DNA from: Ralstonia pickettii
GTDB lineage: Bacteria > Pseudomonadota > Gammaproteobacteria > Burkholderiales > Burkholderiaceae
Assembly: GCF_000607165.1 (NCBI RefSeq)
Contig: NZ_JFZG01000024.1
Location: 124,001 to 188,000, forward strand
Length of the DNA stretch: 64,000 bases
Reading direction: 5' to 3'
Below, one piece after another: positions 45,801-53,321 of this stretch (positions are counted from its first letter, which is position 1; every line of letters begins with the position of its first letter). Position numbers and translations under genes: made by a program. A model generated the notes under the pieces. That model was not told where the DNA came from and did not search any database. It saw nothing but the letters and a program-made list of their open reading frames with translations.

Positions 45801-46492
45801 TCAGGTTGTCTCCTCTTGTTGTGAAGTGTCATCGCTGGCCGGCGCTGTCCTGCGGCTGGCTCCCCCGATGCACGCCCACCATGGGACGAGGCTACTCTTA
45901 GCAAGCTTCCGGCGCCCCAAGGCGGCGCGGTCGAAATACGGTTCATGCGAATCGAATGATGGAAAACGCGCCAGCCAAGTGCCAGGCCGGCGCGCGGGAT
46001 GCGCATGATGCCCGAAACGCCGGGCGCGCGCACTCGCCCGGCAAGAGGCACCCCTTCGGCAACAAAGGGCGTGACTCCACCGACAAACCGTACCCGTTTC
46101 TGCGAACACCCGATGCCGCGAGGCATGCGCAGCGATTGGCGTACCCATTTCTGCGCCTGTCTCCGCAGAAACGGGTACGAACCTCTGCAAATGTAAGAGC
46201 GCGTGACGAAAAGCGATGGCGTACCCGTTTCTGCGCGCCTTTGAAGAGCACTCCGTACCCGTTTCTGCGCGTGATGGCGCCGAGGCTCGGCTCAAAGCGA
46301 ACCCGTTTCTGCGAAAGCGGCATTAGATTGGCCGTACCCGTTTCTGCGCAATGCCCCGCAGAAACAGGTACGCTTTATTTGCAAGCCGCCGCGCCAAGCC
46401 CTTGGCCAATAAGGCTTTTTACCCGCAGAAACAGGTACGGCGGCCAGAACGCGGCGTCACGAGACCTCCGTAAACCGCATCCTCTCGTGCAG

Positions 46493-46508
46493 GTTTCAGC
46501 GATGAAAG
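46493..46508. other. Degenerate parS-like palindrome
   Basis: GTTTCAGCGATGAAAG differs from the CTTTCAGCGCTGAAAG core of the parS candidates at two positions. It sits within the iteron field. A weak ParB site is possible. Confidence 0.35.
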
Positions 46509-46856
46509 TTCAGAATTCGCCCATCCAGGCGACAGGCTCGGTGAGGTGCTGCCACATGCAGCTTGCGGGCCGCCACGCAGAAACAGGTACGCGTGGCGCG
46601 TGGGCTGGCCGTACGAAGCGTGTACTCGCTTTTGCAGTAATGGCGTAATAAGAAGGGAAGAAACGTCAGGAGGTATCGACGCACTCGCAGATTTGGGTAC
46701 GCAAGTACGCGCCGAAATCGCCCTTGCTCACGCAGAAACAGGTACGCTTCGGCGGCTGACAGGCTGAGCAAGCCCCGAAAATGGCCGAATCAGCCGCAGA
46801 AACGGGTACGCGTGCGCAGAAACACACCGAATCGTGCCCCCTCTACCCTTGTTTTC

Positions 46857-46877
46857 TGTGGATAACACTGTGGACAA
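46857..46877 (-). other. Pair of DnaA boxes
   Basis: TTATCCACA (minus strand, 46857-46865) matches the DnaA box consensus exactly; TTGTCCACA follows at 46869-46877. Another similar site, TTGTCCACG, is at 47104-47112. They flank the 22-bp-spaced iterons, the usual layout of an iteron origin needing both RepA and DnaA. Confidence 0.85.
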
Positions 46878-47037
46878 CATGATGTTGTCCCCGCAGATTC
46901 CGGTACGCCCAATGCGCAGAAGCGGGTACGGTTTCGCGCAGAAGCGGGTACGCCATCGCGCAGAATCTGGTTCGCACCTTCGCAGAATCTGGTTCGGTTT
47001 ACCCCACTGAACCTAATGCTGACAAGGCTTTGCGGGC

Positions 47038-47096
47038 CGCGTATACGGTTTACCTGTAGTAAACATAGAAGGTATATATAGCTGGTAGTGAGGAAA
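47038..47096. other. AT-rich stretch and inverted repeat: likely unwinding element and/or repA operator
   Basis: Against a very GC-rich background this stretch is AT-rich (GGTATATATAG) and contains the perfect inverted repeat GTTTAC-CTGTA-GTAAAC at 47048-47064. It lies between the phased iterons and repA, where an origin's duplex unwinding element and the repA promoter would be expected. Confidence 0.6.
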
Positions 47097-47167
47097 GGTC
47101 TTCCGTGGACAACCTTAACGGTTGCCCACCGATGCCCTTCCCGCGACAACGAGCAAAATTCAGAAAA

Positions 47168-47183
47168 CGTACCCAATTCTGCG
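47168..47183 (-). promoter_or_regulatory. Iteron overlapping the repA upstream region
   Basis: CGTACCCAATTCTGCG, an inverted iteron variant, about 50 bp before the repA start. RepA bound here could repress its own gene, as in many iteron plasmids. Confidence 0.65.
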
Positions 47184-47235
47184 TGACAAGGCGAAGGCGT
47201 TTTAGTACAAAGGCTCTGAACAATTCTTGCCCACC

Positions 47236-48312
47236 ATGGTCACCAAACGCCTAACACCCAATGGGAAACCGGACGACAATTCGCCCGGCCGCATCATCGT
47301 CCCCTCGGGAGGGCAAGTCATTGCCGCGCCGGAGAAGTTTCAGCGCCTGTTCGACGAAGCGCAGGCGATGGAACGCGAAGACGCCTGGCAGAGCGGCGAG
47401 GTCGGCTTTCTCAGCCGCGCCAGCGTGCAGGTCACCCTTCCCTATCGTGCTCCCAAAGGTGCGCCGCCGGTCTGGACGCGGTCGAGCGGCAACATCTCGC
47501 TGATGATCCAACCGGGTTATTTCACGCAACAACGTTCGGAGCGGGCCAGCAATGGGCGGCAGCGCATCGTCTCCGAGACCGTCTCCTTCGGCTATCCCTA
47601 TGGCTCGTATCCACGCCTGATGCTGGCCTGGATCGGCAAGGAGATCATGGCCAAGAAGAAGCGTGGCGAATTCCAGGGCACGGTGGAAGACCGTCGCATT
47701 TCGCTGGGCAACTCGTTGTCCGAGTTCATGTATAACCTGGGCATCCCGATGGCCACGGGCGGCAAGCGGGGCACCATGACGCTGGTGCGCCAGCAGATGA
47801 TTCGCCTGTTCTCTGCCACGATTGCCATCGTGCAGAACAAGTCTGCACCCAGCAGCCAGAATCAGAACCAGGAACCGCTGTCGATCGATCGCATCGGTTA
47901 CCTGCTGGCCGATCAGCTGTCGACCTGGTGGGATCCAATGCAGCCCGGCCAGGGCTCGATGTTCGAGAGCTTCGTGGTGCTGTCAGAACCGTTCTTCAAC
48001 GAACTCGTGAATCGGCCTGTGCCGGTGGATATGCGTGCGTTGAAGGCGCTCAAGCAGTCGCCGTTTGCGCTGGATGTGTATTCGTGGCTTACCTACCGCT
48101 TCTTTACGATCCAGAAGCGTACAGAGATCCCTTGGGAAGCGCTGCAGATGCAATTCGGCACCGAGACCGAAAGCGAGCGGAAATTCCGAGCGTTGTTCCG
48201 TAAGGCGCTGAAAGACGTGCTGGTTGTCTATCCAGACGCGAAGGTGGATGCTGACTCGTCTAAGGCGCTGATTCTGCAGCCTTCGCGTACCAGCGTACGG
48301 AAGTTGGCCTGA
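47236..48312 (+). CDS. repA: Replication initiator RepA of the secondary replicon
   Basis: 358 residues from the ATG at 47236; a TTG three codons earlier (47227) is also possible. The protein resembles the plasmid RepA family used by Burkholderiales megaplasmids and second chromosomes, with the block LDVYSWLTYRFFTIQKRTEIPWEALQMQFG near the C-terminus. It should bind the surrounding iterons and load the replisome with DnaA. It is followed by a bidirectional terminator shared with cspA. Confidence 0.9.
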   Translation: MVTKRLTPNGKPDDNSPGRIIVPSGGQVIAAPEKFQRLFDEAQAMEREDAWQSGEVGFLSRASVQVTLPYRAPKGAPPVWTRSSGNISLMIQPGYFTQQRSERASNGRQRIVSETVSFGYPYGSYPRLMLAWIGKEIMAKKKRGEFQGTVEDRRISLGNSLSEFMYNLGIPMATGGKRGTMTLVRQQMIRLFSATIAIVQNKSAPSSQNQNQEPLSIDRIGYLLADQLSTWWDPMQPGQGSMFESFVVLSEPFFNELVNRPVPVDMRALKALKQSPFALDVYSWLTYRFFTIQKRTEIPWEALQMQFGTETESERKFRALFRKALKDVLVVYPDAKVDADSSKALILQPSRTSVRKLA

Positions 48313-48340
48313 CGCAAAACGCAGAAGTGGCGGGCAAAAA

Positions 48341-48366
48341 AAAGGGGAGCAGAAGCTCCCCTTTTT
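48341..48366. terminator. Bidirectional terminator between repA and the cold-shock gene
   Basis: AAAGGGGAGC-AGAA-GCTCCCCTTT stem with A and T runs on the two sides, so it can stop transcription from both converging genes. Confidence 0.9.
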
Positions 48367-48390
48367 CATCTCAGGCGATCAGCCCGAAAC

Positions 48391-48594
48391 TTATTCCGGC
48401 TTGATCGCCGAGGCTTGCAGACCCTTCGGGCCTTGCTTCACCTCGAAGGTGACCTTCTGGCCGTCCTTCAGGGTCTTGAAGCCCGAACCCTGAATTTCGG
48501 AGAAGTGCGCGAACAAATCTGCGCCGCCGCCGTCTGGAGTGATGAAGCCGAAGCCTTTGGTTTCGTTAAACCATTTGACAGTACCCGTGGCCAT
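48391..48594 (-). CDS. Cold-shock domain protein
   Basis: 67 residues, the standard CspA length. RNP1 (KGFGFI) and RNP2 (LFAHFS) nucleic-acid-binding motifs are intact in a five-stranded OB fold. It lies between repA and parA on the opposite strand, an unusual place for a housekeeping RNA chaperone. A long upstream gap to 49007 may contain its leader. Confidence 0.95.
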   Translation of the reverse strand: MATGTVKWFNETKGFGFITPDGGGADLFAHFSEIQGSGFKTLKDGQKVTFEVKQGPKGLQASAIKPE

Positions 48595-49007
48595 GCAAAA
48601 ATTCCTTTAAAAAACAAAAAACACGTCGTCCAGCCGATCCGGACATCGCACGAAGAACCGGCTAATTCCGAATCTTGCGTAGACAAAGTCTTCAGACGAC
48701 TGTCCAAGCATCATAACCAGTTTGGGGCACAGTGTCGATGGGCGACATTTTTCCAAAATGTCGCTTTTATGCATCTCGCTGGTAAACACCTAGGAAGCCC
48801 GTAAATACAGGGTTGAACACATGAAGTTGTGCGTTAAAGGCGCATTTACATCTCAATTTAGGTGAATCGAAAACCACGTGTGGATGATCCCTTTAGCCCA
48901 CTTTTACAATTAAATTTGTACGAATTGAATTTTATCGATCTTGTGTTTTCGTGCTGTCTTCCCTAAGATGAGCGCTGCTGACTTTCAGCGCTGAAAGTGG
49001 AGGGCCA
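48595..49007. promoter_or_regulatory. Intergenic region between the cold-shock gene and parA
   Basis: The region contains a perfect inverted repeat, GCGACATTTT-TCC-AAAATGTCGC (48742-48764), which could be an operator or a terminator-like hairpin. It then becomes AT-rich (48830-48960). A weak promoter TTGTGT-N17-TAAGAT (48941-48969) precedes the parS-like palindrome and parA. No gene is supported. Confidence 0.5.
48981..48998. other. parS candidate 1, upstream of parA
   Basis: ACTTTCAGCGCTGAAAGT is a perfect 18-bp palindrome ending one base before the parA ribosome binding site. The same core recurs at 49827 and 51910. ParB binding here could both partition the replicon and repress parAB. Confidence 0.8.
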
Positions 49008-49676
49008 GTGAGCGCCAAGATCGTAACGGTATTCAATCAGAAGGGCGGCTGCGGCAAGACCACGGTCAGCATGCACATCGCCGGAACCCTTGGTTTGCGG
49101 GGAAATAAGACGCTGCTGGTCGATATGGACGAGCAAGGAACGGCCACACGGTGGGCCGCTCAGGCGCCGGAAGACAAGCCCTTCCCGGCTTCAGTGATCG
49201 GTTTGGCGCCGTCTGGTGGCGCCATGCACCGAGAGGTCCGCAAGTTTGTGGCGGACTATGACTACATCGTGGTCGATTGCCCTCCGGCCGTCCATTCGCC
49301 ATCGTCGTCAAGCGCGCTGCTGATCTCCGACATTGCGCTCATCCCTGTGGTGCCGTCACCGCCCGATCTTTGGGCTGCGGTGGCAGCCAAAGCTTTGGCC
49401 CAGCAAGCGCAGGTCACCAACGAGACGCTGCGTATTCGTGTACTGGCGAACATGGTTCAGCGGCGTGTCTCGCTTGCCAAGCAAGCAATTGAAATTCTTG
49501 GTGATGATGGCGATATTCCTTTGATGGAATCCATGATCGGCTCACGCTCTGCATTTCGTGAATGTCAGGCAATCGGTGCGACGGTGCATGGTGTGTCGGG
49601 CGCCCGGGAAGCCGTTAGTGAAGTCGACATCTTGATCGACGAGGTGTTGCAGTTGTTGCAGGAGGAACGTGTATGA
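49008..49676 (+). CDS. parA: Partition ATPase ParA
   Basis: 222 residues from a GTG at 49008, preceded by GGAGGG with a short 3-bp spacing. The deviant Walker A motif KGGCGKTT (12-19) and the YIVVDCPPAVHSPSS block identify the ParA/MinD family. The protein lacks an N-terminal helix-turn-helix, so it is the short form that does not itself repress. It overlaps parB by 4 bp. Confidence 0.93.
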   Translation: MSAKIVTVFNQKGGCGKTTVSMHIAGTLGLRGNKTLLVDMDEQGTATRWAAQAPEDKPFPASVIGLAPSGGAMHREVRKFVADYDYIVVDCPPAVHSPSSSSALLISDIALIPVVPSPPDLWAAVAAKALAQQAQVTNETLRIRVLANMVQRRVSLAKQAIEILGDDGDIPLMESMIGSRSAFRECQAIGATVHGVSGAREAVSEVDILIDEVLQLLQEERV

Positions 49677-50683
49677 GCGCGAAGTTGAAATCGCTCAAAG
49701 ACGGCATGCTGGCCGGCATTGCCGCAGAGAAGACCAAGGCGACACCGGTTGATCGCTTTGCTTTGGCGGAAAAAGCGATTACATCGCACCCCCGCGGCCT
49801 GCTTGGGCAGGCGGCTCCTGCCCCCGCTTTCAGCGCTGAAAGTCCCGCACCTGCAAATACTTCCGAACGCCGGGTGATCAAGGTTTCGCTTGAGCGGCTG
49901 CAGGAAAATCCGCTCAACGCCCGTCGCATCTACGATCCGCAGATCGTTCAGGAGCGGGCGGCATCCATCGCTACACATGGTCAGCAGACGCCTGGGTTGG
50001 CGGCGCCAGACCCCGCGCGGCCAGGGTGGTATGTCCTGATCGACGGTCACTATCGGAAGCGTGCCTTGGCCGCTGCTGGGAAGGCCGAGATGGACTGTTT
50101 CATCGAAGACGGCCTGTCTGACATCGATTTCTACCGTCTGTCCTTCGTCTTGAACGAGCAGCGTTCCGGCCAATCCGTGCTGGACAACGCCATCGCGTGG
50201 CGGCAGCTGCTAGATGAAGGAAAAGTTAAAAAAGAAGAAGATATTTGTGAAATTACCGGCGTATCCGCGGGAACGGTCAACAAGACATTGGCGCTGCTGA
50301 AACTGCCGGAATCGGTGCTTGAAGTGATGAAGGAGCGACCGGCTGGCATTGGTATCGCGACCGGATATGAGCTGACGCTGTACTTCAAGAGCGCTGGCGA
50401 AGACCGCACGCGTGAGCTCGTGCATCGCGTGCTCGAAGAGGGGCTCTCCAGCCGCGACGTGGAGCAGATCCGTAAGGTGGCTCAGGAGGGGCGTACCCGC
50501 AAGGTCAAGGAAGTCAGCCGCCAGTACAAGATCCGAAGCGCTGAAGGTGATCTTCTCGGCACAATTAAGGAGTGGGATTCCGGACGCGTGATGCTTGATG
50601 TGAAGCTGGGAGATCGAGGCGCACGAGAATCGTTGGTCGAGGCACTGAAAAGCCGCTTCGGCCTGGACGTCGCCTTACTGTAG
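49673..50683 (+). CDS. parB: Partition protein ParB
   Basis: 336 residues. The ParB N-terminal nuclease-like (CTP-binding) domain is visible (NPLNARRIYDPQIVQERAASIATHGQQTPG; YVLIDGHYRKRALAAAG). A helix-turn-helix follows (KEEDICEITGVSAGTVNKTLALLKLPESV), then a C-terminal dimerisation domain. A parS-like palindrome lies inside its own coding sequence at 49827-49842. Confidence 0.93.
   Translation: MSAKLKSLKDGMLAGIAAEKTKATPVDRFALAEKAITSHPRGLLGQAAPAPAFSAESPAPANTSERRVIKVSLERLQENPLNARRIYDPQIVQERAASIATHGQQTPGLAAPDPARPGWYVLIDGHYRKRALAAAGKAEMDCFIEDGLSDIDFYRLSFVLNEQRSGQSVLDNAIAWRQLLDEGKVKKEEDICEITGVSAGTVNKTLALLKLPESVLEVMKERPAGIGIATGYELTLYFKSAGEDRTRELVHRVLEEGLSSRDVEQIRKVAQEGRTRKVKEVSRQYKIRSAEGDLLGTIKEWDSGRVMLDVKLGDRGARESLVEALKSRFGLDVALL
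49827..49842. other. parS candidate 2, inside parB
   Basis: CTTTCAGCGCTGAAAG, a perfect 16-bp palindrome identical to the core of the copy before parA. It encodes residues in a low-constraint linker of ParB. Confidence 0.8.
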
Positions 50684-50707
50684 TTTCGACGCAGTTTTGT
50701 TCGCCAT

Positions 50708-50728
50708 AAGCGCCCAACAGGGCGCTTT
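50708..50728 (+). terminator. Terminator of parAB
   Basis: AAGCGCCC-AACAG-GGCGCTT stem followed by eight T residues, 25 bp after the parB stop. Confidence 0.9.
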
Positions 50729-50773
50729 TTTTTGCCCCAATTTCGCGTGCCGGACGCTCGCCGGCGTGTGGAG

Positions 50774-50789
50774 CGTACCCGTTTCTGCG
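50774..50789 (-). repeat. Outlying iteron downstream of parB
   Basis: CGTACCCGTTTCTGCG, a perfect inverted copy of the origin iteron. The rest of 50729-51002 is non-coding and becomes very AT-rich at 50911-50970 (ATATTTAAATAATGATG), which could be a promoter or an easily melted stretch. Confidence 0.85.
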
Positions 50790-51002
50790 CGGGCTGATAC
50801 GCGTCGGGTGCGTCCCGCGGAAGGGCTCGCTTCACCACTAAACGTGCGCCGAAACAAGCAGATGCGGCGTTGGTAGGGCATGCCAACTATTCGGGATTGG
50901 ACTGCAACTACACTTATTCAATATTTAAATAATGATGTATATATGAACGTATTTGAGGTTTTTAACCCTTGATGTACACTACATGGACACCTGATAGCCC
51001 TT

Positions 51003-51821
51003 ATGGCACGCCCCGGTCTCTATTTCTCGGCTGAGCAGCAGCAGCGGATCGTTGAAGCGATCCGGAGGCTGGATATCGCCTTCCCGCACGACAACGCGGT
51101 GTTCCTGGATGAGGTGATCGAAGCCGTCCACGCCGTGACGCGTCGTATTTATGGCGTTCGGCGCTACGTGCAGTGGTTGACGGAGGCGGGACTACGCCGG
51201 CGTCCGAGCAATACGACGTTACAGAAGGCGATAGATCGAGCGCAGGGACGCGGGCCGGTTGCAAACGGTGTCACCGCGGATGCGGTCGAGCCGTGGCCGA
51301 TCCTGTTGGCGCACGCAGAAACGGGTACGCTTTCGGCACGTGATGAGCGCAACCGCATTGCCTCGCGCGCCATTGGCGCGCCCGGTGCGGGCGCCGAATG
51401 GATGGAAGCGCGCATCCGCGCTGAGGTGGCGGAGCGCGCGCTGGAACACGAAGCCGCGCGCAATCGGCAATTGCAGGCCGCGATGGCCGACTTGGAGCGC
51501 CGTCTCGGCGAGGCGCTTGCCACGGCGCCCGCCGTGCCCCCCAAGTTGACGGACGCAACGCTCGAGCGCCTGGAGCAGACCATGGAAACCGTGACCCGCC
51601 TGGAGGGGGCGGCCAGCGCGCTGGCGGGTACGGAGCGCTTTCTGCGCTTGCAGAACGATGCGGTGCGCCAGCAGACGCAAAACGAAGCCGATCAACTGCG
51701 CCAGCGTATCCGCACCCTTGAAGCCGAGGTCGCGCAACTGAACGCGCAAATCGACGCCTACCGGCGCATGCCGGAACGCACCCCACCAGTCTCGCGCGGC
51801 TGGGTCAAGCCATCCTCCTGA
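51003..51821 (+). CDS. Coiled-coil protein of the partition region, function unknown
   Basis: 272 residues from the ATG at 51003. The first 90 residues look globular and helical (FSAEQQQRIVEAIRRLDIAF; RRYVQWLTEAGLRRRPSNTTLQKAIDRA), possibly DNA-binding. A linker contains a perfect iteron at DNA level (51314-51329, residues 104-110). From about 135 to 255 the protein is a long heptad-rich coiled coil (EVAERALEHEAARNRQLQAAM; QQTQNEADQLRQRIRTLEAE). The layout recalls KfrA-type plasmid proteins that support partition, but I see no clear sequence match to KfrA. There is no strong ribosome binding site. Confidence 0.7.
   Translation: MARPGLYFSAEQQQRIVEAIRRLDIAFPHDNAVFLDEVIEAVHAVTRRIYGVRRYVQWLTEAGLRRRPSNTTLQKAIDRAQGRGPVANGVTADAVEPWPILLAHAETGTLSARDERNRIASRAIGAPGAGAEWMEARIRAEVAERALEHEAARNRQLQAAMADLERRLGEALATAPAVPPKLTDATLERLEQTMETVTRLEGAASALAGTERFLRLQNDAVRQQTQNEADQLRQRIRTLEAEVAQLNAQIDAYRRMPERTPPVSRGWVKPSS
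51314..51329 (+). repeat. Outlying iteron inside the coiled-coil gene
   Basis: CGCAGAAACGGGTACG, a perfect copy within coding sequence. Confidence 0.9.
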
Positions 51822-51886
51822 TTTCCTGACGCTCTGTTAGCGGGTACTTACTGGTCGTGCACACCGTACGTTGGCGTAAAACGGCA

Positions 51887-51902
51887 CGCAGAATTGGGTA
51901 CG
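51887..51902 (+). repeat. Outlying iteron before galU
   Basis: CGCAGAATTGGGTACG, the same variant as the copy at 44324. It lies 8 bp from the third parS candidate. Confidence 0.85.
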
Positions 51903-51909
51903 CTTTTCG

Positions 51910-51927
51910 ACTTTCGGCGCTGAAAGT
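51910..51927. other. parS candidate 3
   Basis: ACTTTCGGCGCTGAAAGT, one base different from the perfect palindrome upstream of parA. It lies in the galU leader region about 2.9 kb from the first copy. Confidence 0.7.
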
Positions 51928-52087
51928 TGGTGCGACGGAGTTGCAACCGGTTGTAGGAAAGGCGCCGATGCAGTGCCCGCAACGTTGCGCGGGGCACGCC
52001 AGATCGTGCTCCATTAAAGGGTGGACCGCTTGGCTTGCGCTGGCATATGACTTGCTCATGACGCTACGTCTCACCAATGGAGTTGTC

Positions 52088-53038
52088 ATGAACGAGAAGA
52101 TCACCAAGGCCGTGTTTCCCGTGGCAGGACTCGGTACACGTTTTCTACCCGCCACCAAGGCGAGCCCGAAAGAGATGCTCCCGATCGTCGATAAGCCGCT
52201 GATCCAATATGCGGTGGAAGAGGCTGCCGCTGCGGGTATCACGGAGATGATCTTCATTACGGGCCGCGCCAAGCGCGCTATCGAAGACCATTTCGACAAG
52301 GCCTACGAACTGGAAACTGAGCTGGCCGCCAAGAATAAGCATGCGCTGCTGGAGATGGTGCAGTCCATCAAGCCGCCCGGCGTCGAGTGCTTCTATGTCC
52401 GCCAGCCCGAGACTCTGGGTCTCGGCCACGCCGTGCTTTGTGCGCAGAAACTGGTACGCGATGAACCCTTCGCCGTGATCCTGGCCGATGACTTGCTGGA
52501 CAACCAGCCGCCCGTGATGCAGCAGATGACGGAACTTTACGATCACTACCGTTGCTCCATCGTCGGCGTCGAAACGATTGCGCCGGAAGCCTCGCGTTCT
52601 TACGGCGTGGTGGCCGGCCGCGAATGGGATGACCGCTTGGTCAAGCTCGATGGCATCGTCGAAAAGCCGGCGCCGAAGGATGCACCGTCCAACTTGGGCG
52701 TGGTCGGGCGCTACATCCTGACGCCGCGCATCTTCGATCATCTGCGCAATCTCAAGCCTGGCGCGGGCGGCGAGTTGCAGTTGACGGACGCCATCCAGAG
52801 CCTGCTCGCTGAAGAGCAGATCCTGGCTTATCGCTACCGTGGTCAGCGTTTCGATTGCGGCAGCAAATTTGGGTACCTGCAGGCGACGGTCGAGTTTGCG
52901 CTGCGCCATCCGGAAGTGCGTGCTGACTTTGAAGCGTATCTGTATGACCGTCTGGGTCTGTCCCAAACGCATGAAGATGTGTCTGCCGAGATGGATTCGT
53001 TGGTCCGCGACACCATTCCGCTGAGCGTGGCCGCCTGA
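52088..53038 (+). CDS. galU: UTP--glucose-1-phosphate uridylyltransferase
   Basis: 316 residues from the ATG at 52088. It makes UDP-glucose from UTP and glucose 1-phosphate. The family motif AVFPVAGLGTRFLPATKASPKEMLPI is complete, together with VEKPAPKDAPSNLGVVGRY and GGELQLTDAIQ. UDP-glucose is needed for lipopolysaccharide and exopolysaccharide. A variant iteron lies in its coding sequence at 52443. Confidence 0.96.
   Translation: MNEKITKAVFPVAGLGTRFLPATKASPKEMLPIVDKPLIQYAVEEAAAAGITEMIFITGRAKRAIEDHFDKAYELETELAAKNKHALLEMVQSIKPPGVECFYVRQPETLGLGHAVLCAQKLVRDEPFAVILADDLLDNQPPVMQQMTELYDHYRCSIVGVETIAPEASRSYGVVAGREWDDRLVKLDGIVEKPAPKDAPSNLGVVGRYILTPRIFDHLRNLKPGAGGELQLTDAIQSLLAEEQILAYRYRGQRFDCGSKFGYLQATVEFALRHPEVRADFEAYLYDRLGLSQTHEDVSAEMDSLVRDTIPLSVAA
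52443..52458 (+). repeat. Variant iteron inside galU
   Basis: CGCAGAAACTGGTACG, one mismatch from the consensus iteron, encoding AQKLVR. It may be chance or a retained binding site. Confidence 0.55.
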
Positions 53039-53050
53039 GCCTCACCTCTT

Positions 53051-53099
53051 TCAGAATCGGTCGTGCGGGTTTCCGCACAGGCCGCTCGGTCGATTCTGA
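53051..53099. terminator. Nested inverted repeat after galU
   Basis: TCAGAATCG (53051-53059) pairs with CGATTCTGA (53091-53099) and encloses a second hairpin, GTGCGG-GTTT-CCGCAC (53063-53078). It lacks a clear T-run. The remaining bases to 53321 show no gene. Confidence 0.5.
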
Positions 53100-53321
53100 G
53101 AAACCGCACACTTCTCCTATCTCCCGCCGTTCCGTCGATTTCTCGCAAAGCCTTGTGCCATGGGCTTTTGTGGCGGATCGACGCGCCTGTTTTCCGCATG
53201 GAATGCTTCTTGAGTAAGAGCAACCACCCATAAACCGGCGGACCGCTCGGACGTCGCACACGCAGCTCTCTGTGCGACACGTCACCAGCAAAGGCCGCCG
53301 CCAACGCTCCAAGGAGACACC

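Larger units (their letters stand above)
46089..46996. repeat. Iteron field of the replication origin (18 copies)
   Basis: Copies of CGCAGAAACGGGTACG or variants begin at 46089(-), 46140(-), 46164(+), 46220(-), 46254(-), 46298(-), 46333(-), 46357(+), 46424(+), 46576(+), 46686(+), 46731(+), 46795(+), 46892(+), 46915(+), 46937(+), 46959(+) and 46981(+). Left of about 46350 they mostly point left, and right of it all point right. The last four are spaced exactly 22 bp apart. An open frame that crosses 45956-46648 is made of these repeats and is not treated as a gene. Confidence 0.93.

Noticed and set aside
45956-46648. A 230-codon open frame through the iteron field
   Set aside because: Its product repeats RTRFC/YPFLR-like strings that come only from the 16-bp iterons. 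It is an origin, not a gene.
44224-46996. The repeats as a possible CRISPR array
   Set aside because: Spacing is irregular, both orientations occur, spacers are not of uniform length and no cas gene is near. RepA iterons explain them better.
53200-53216. A possible sigma-54 site (ATGGAATGCTTCTTGAG) ahead of the MHS transporter
   Set aside because: The -24 element lacks the C and the -12 element reads GA instead of GC, so it is too weak to call although a DctD homologue is present.
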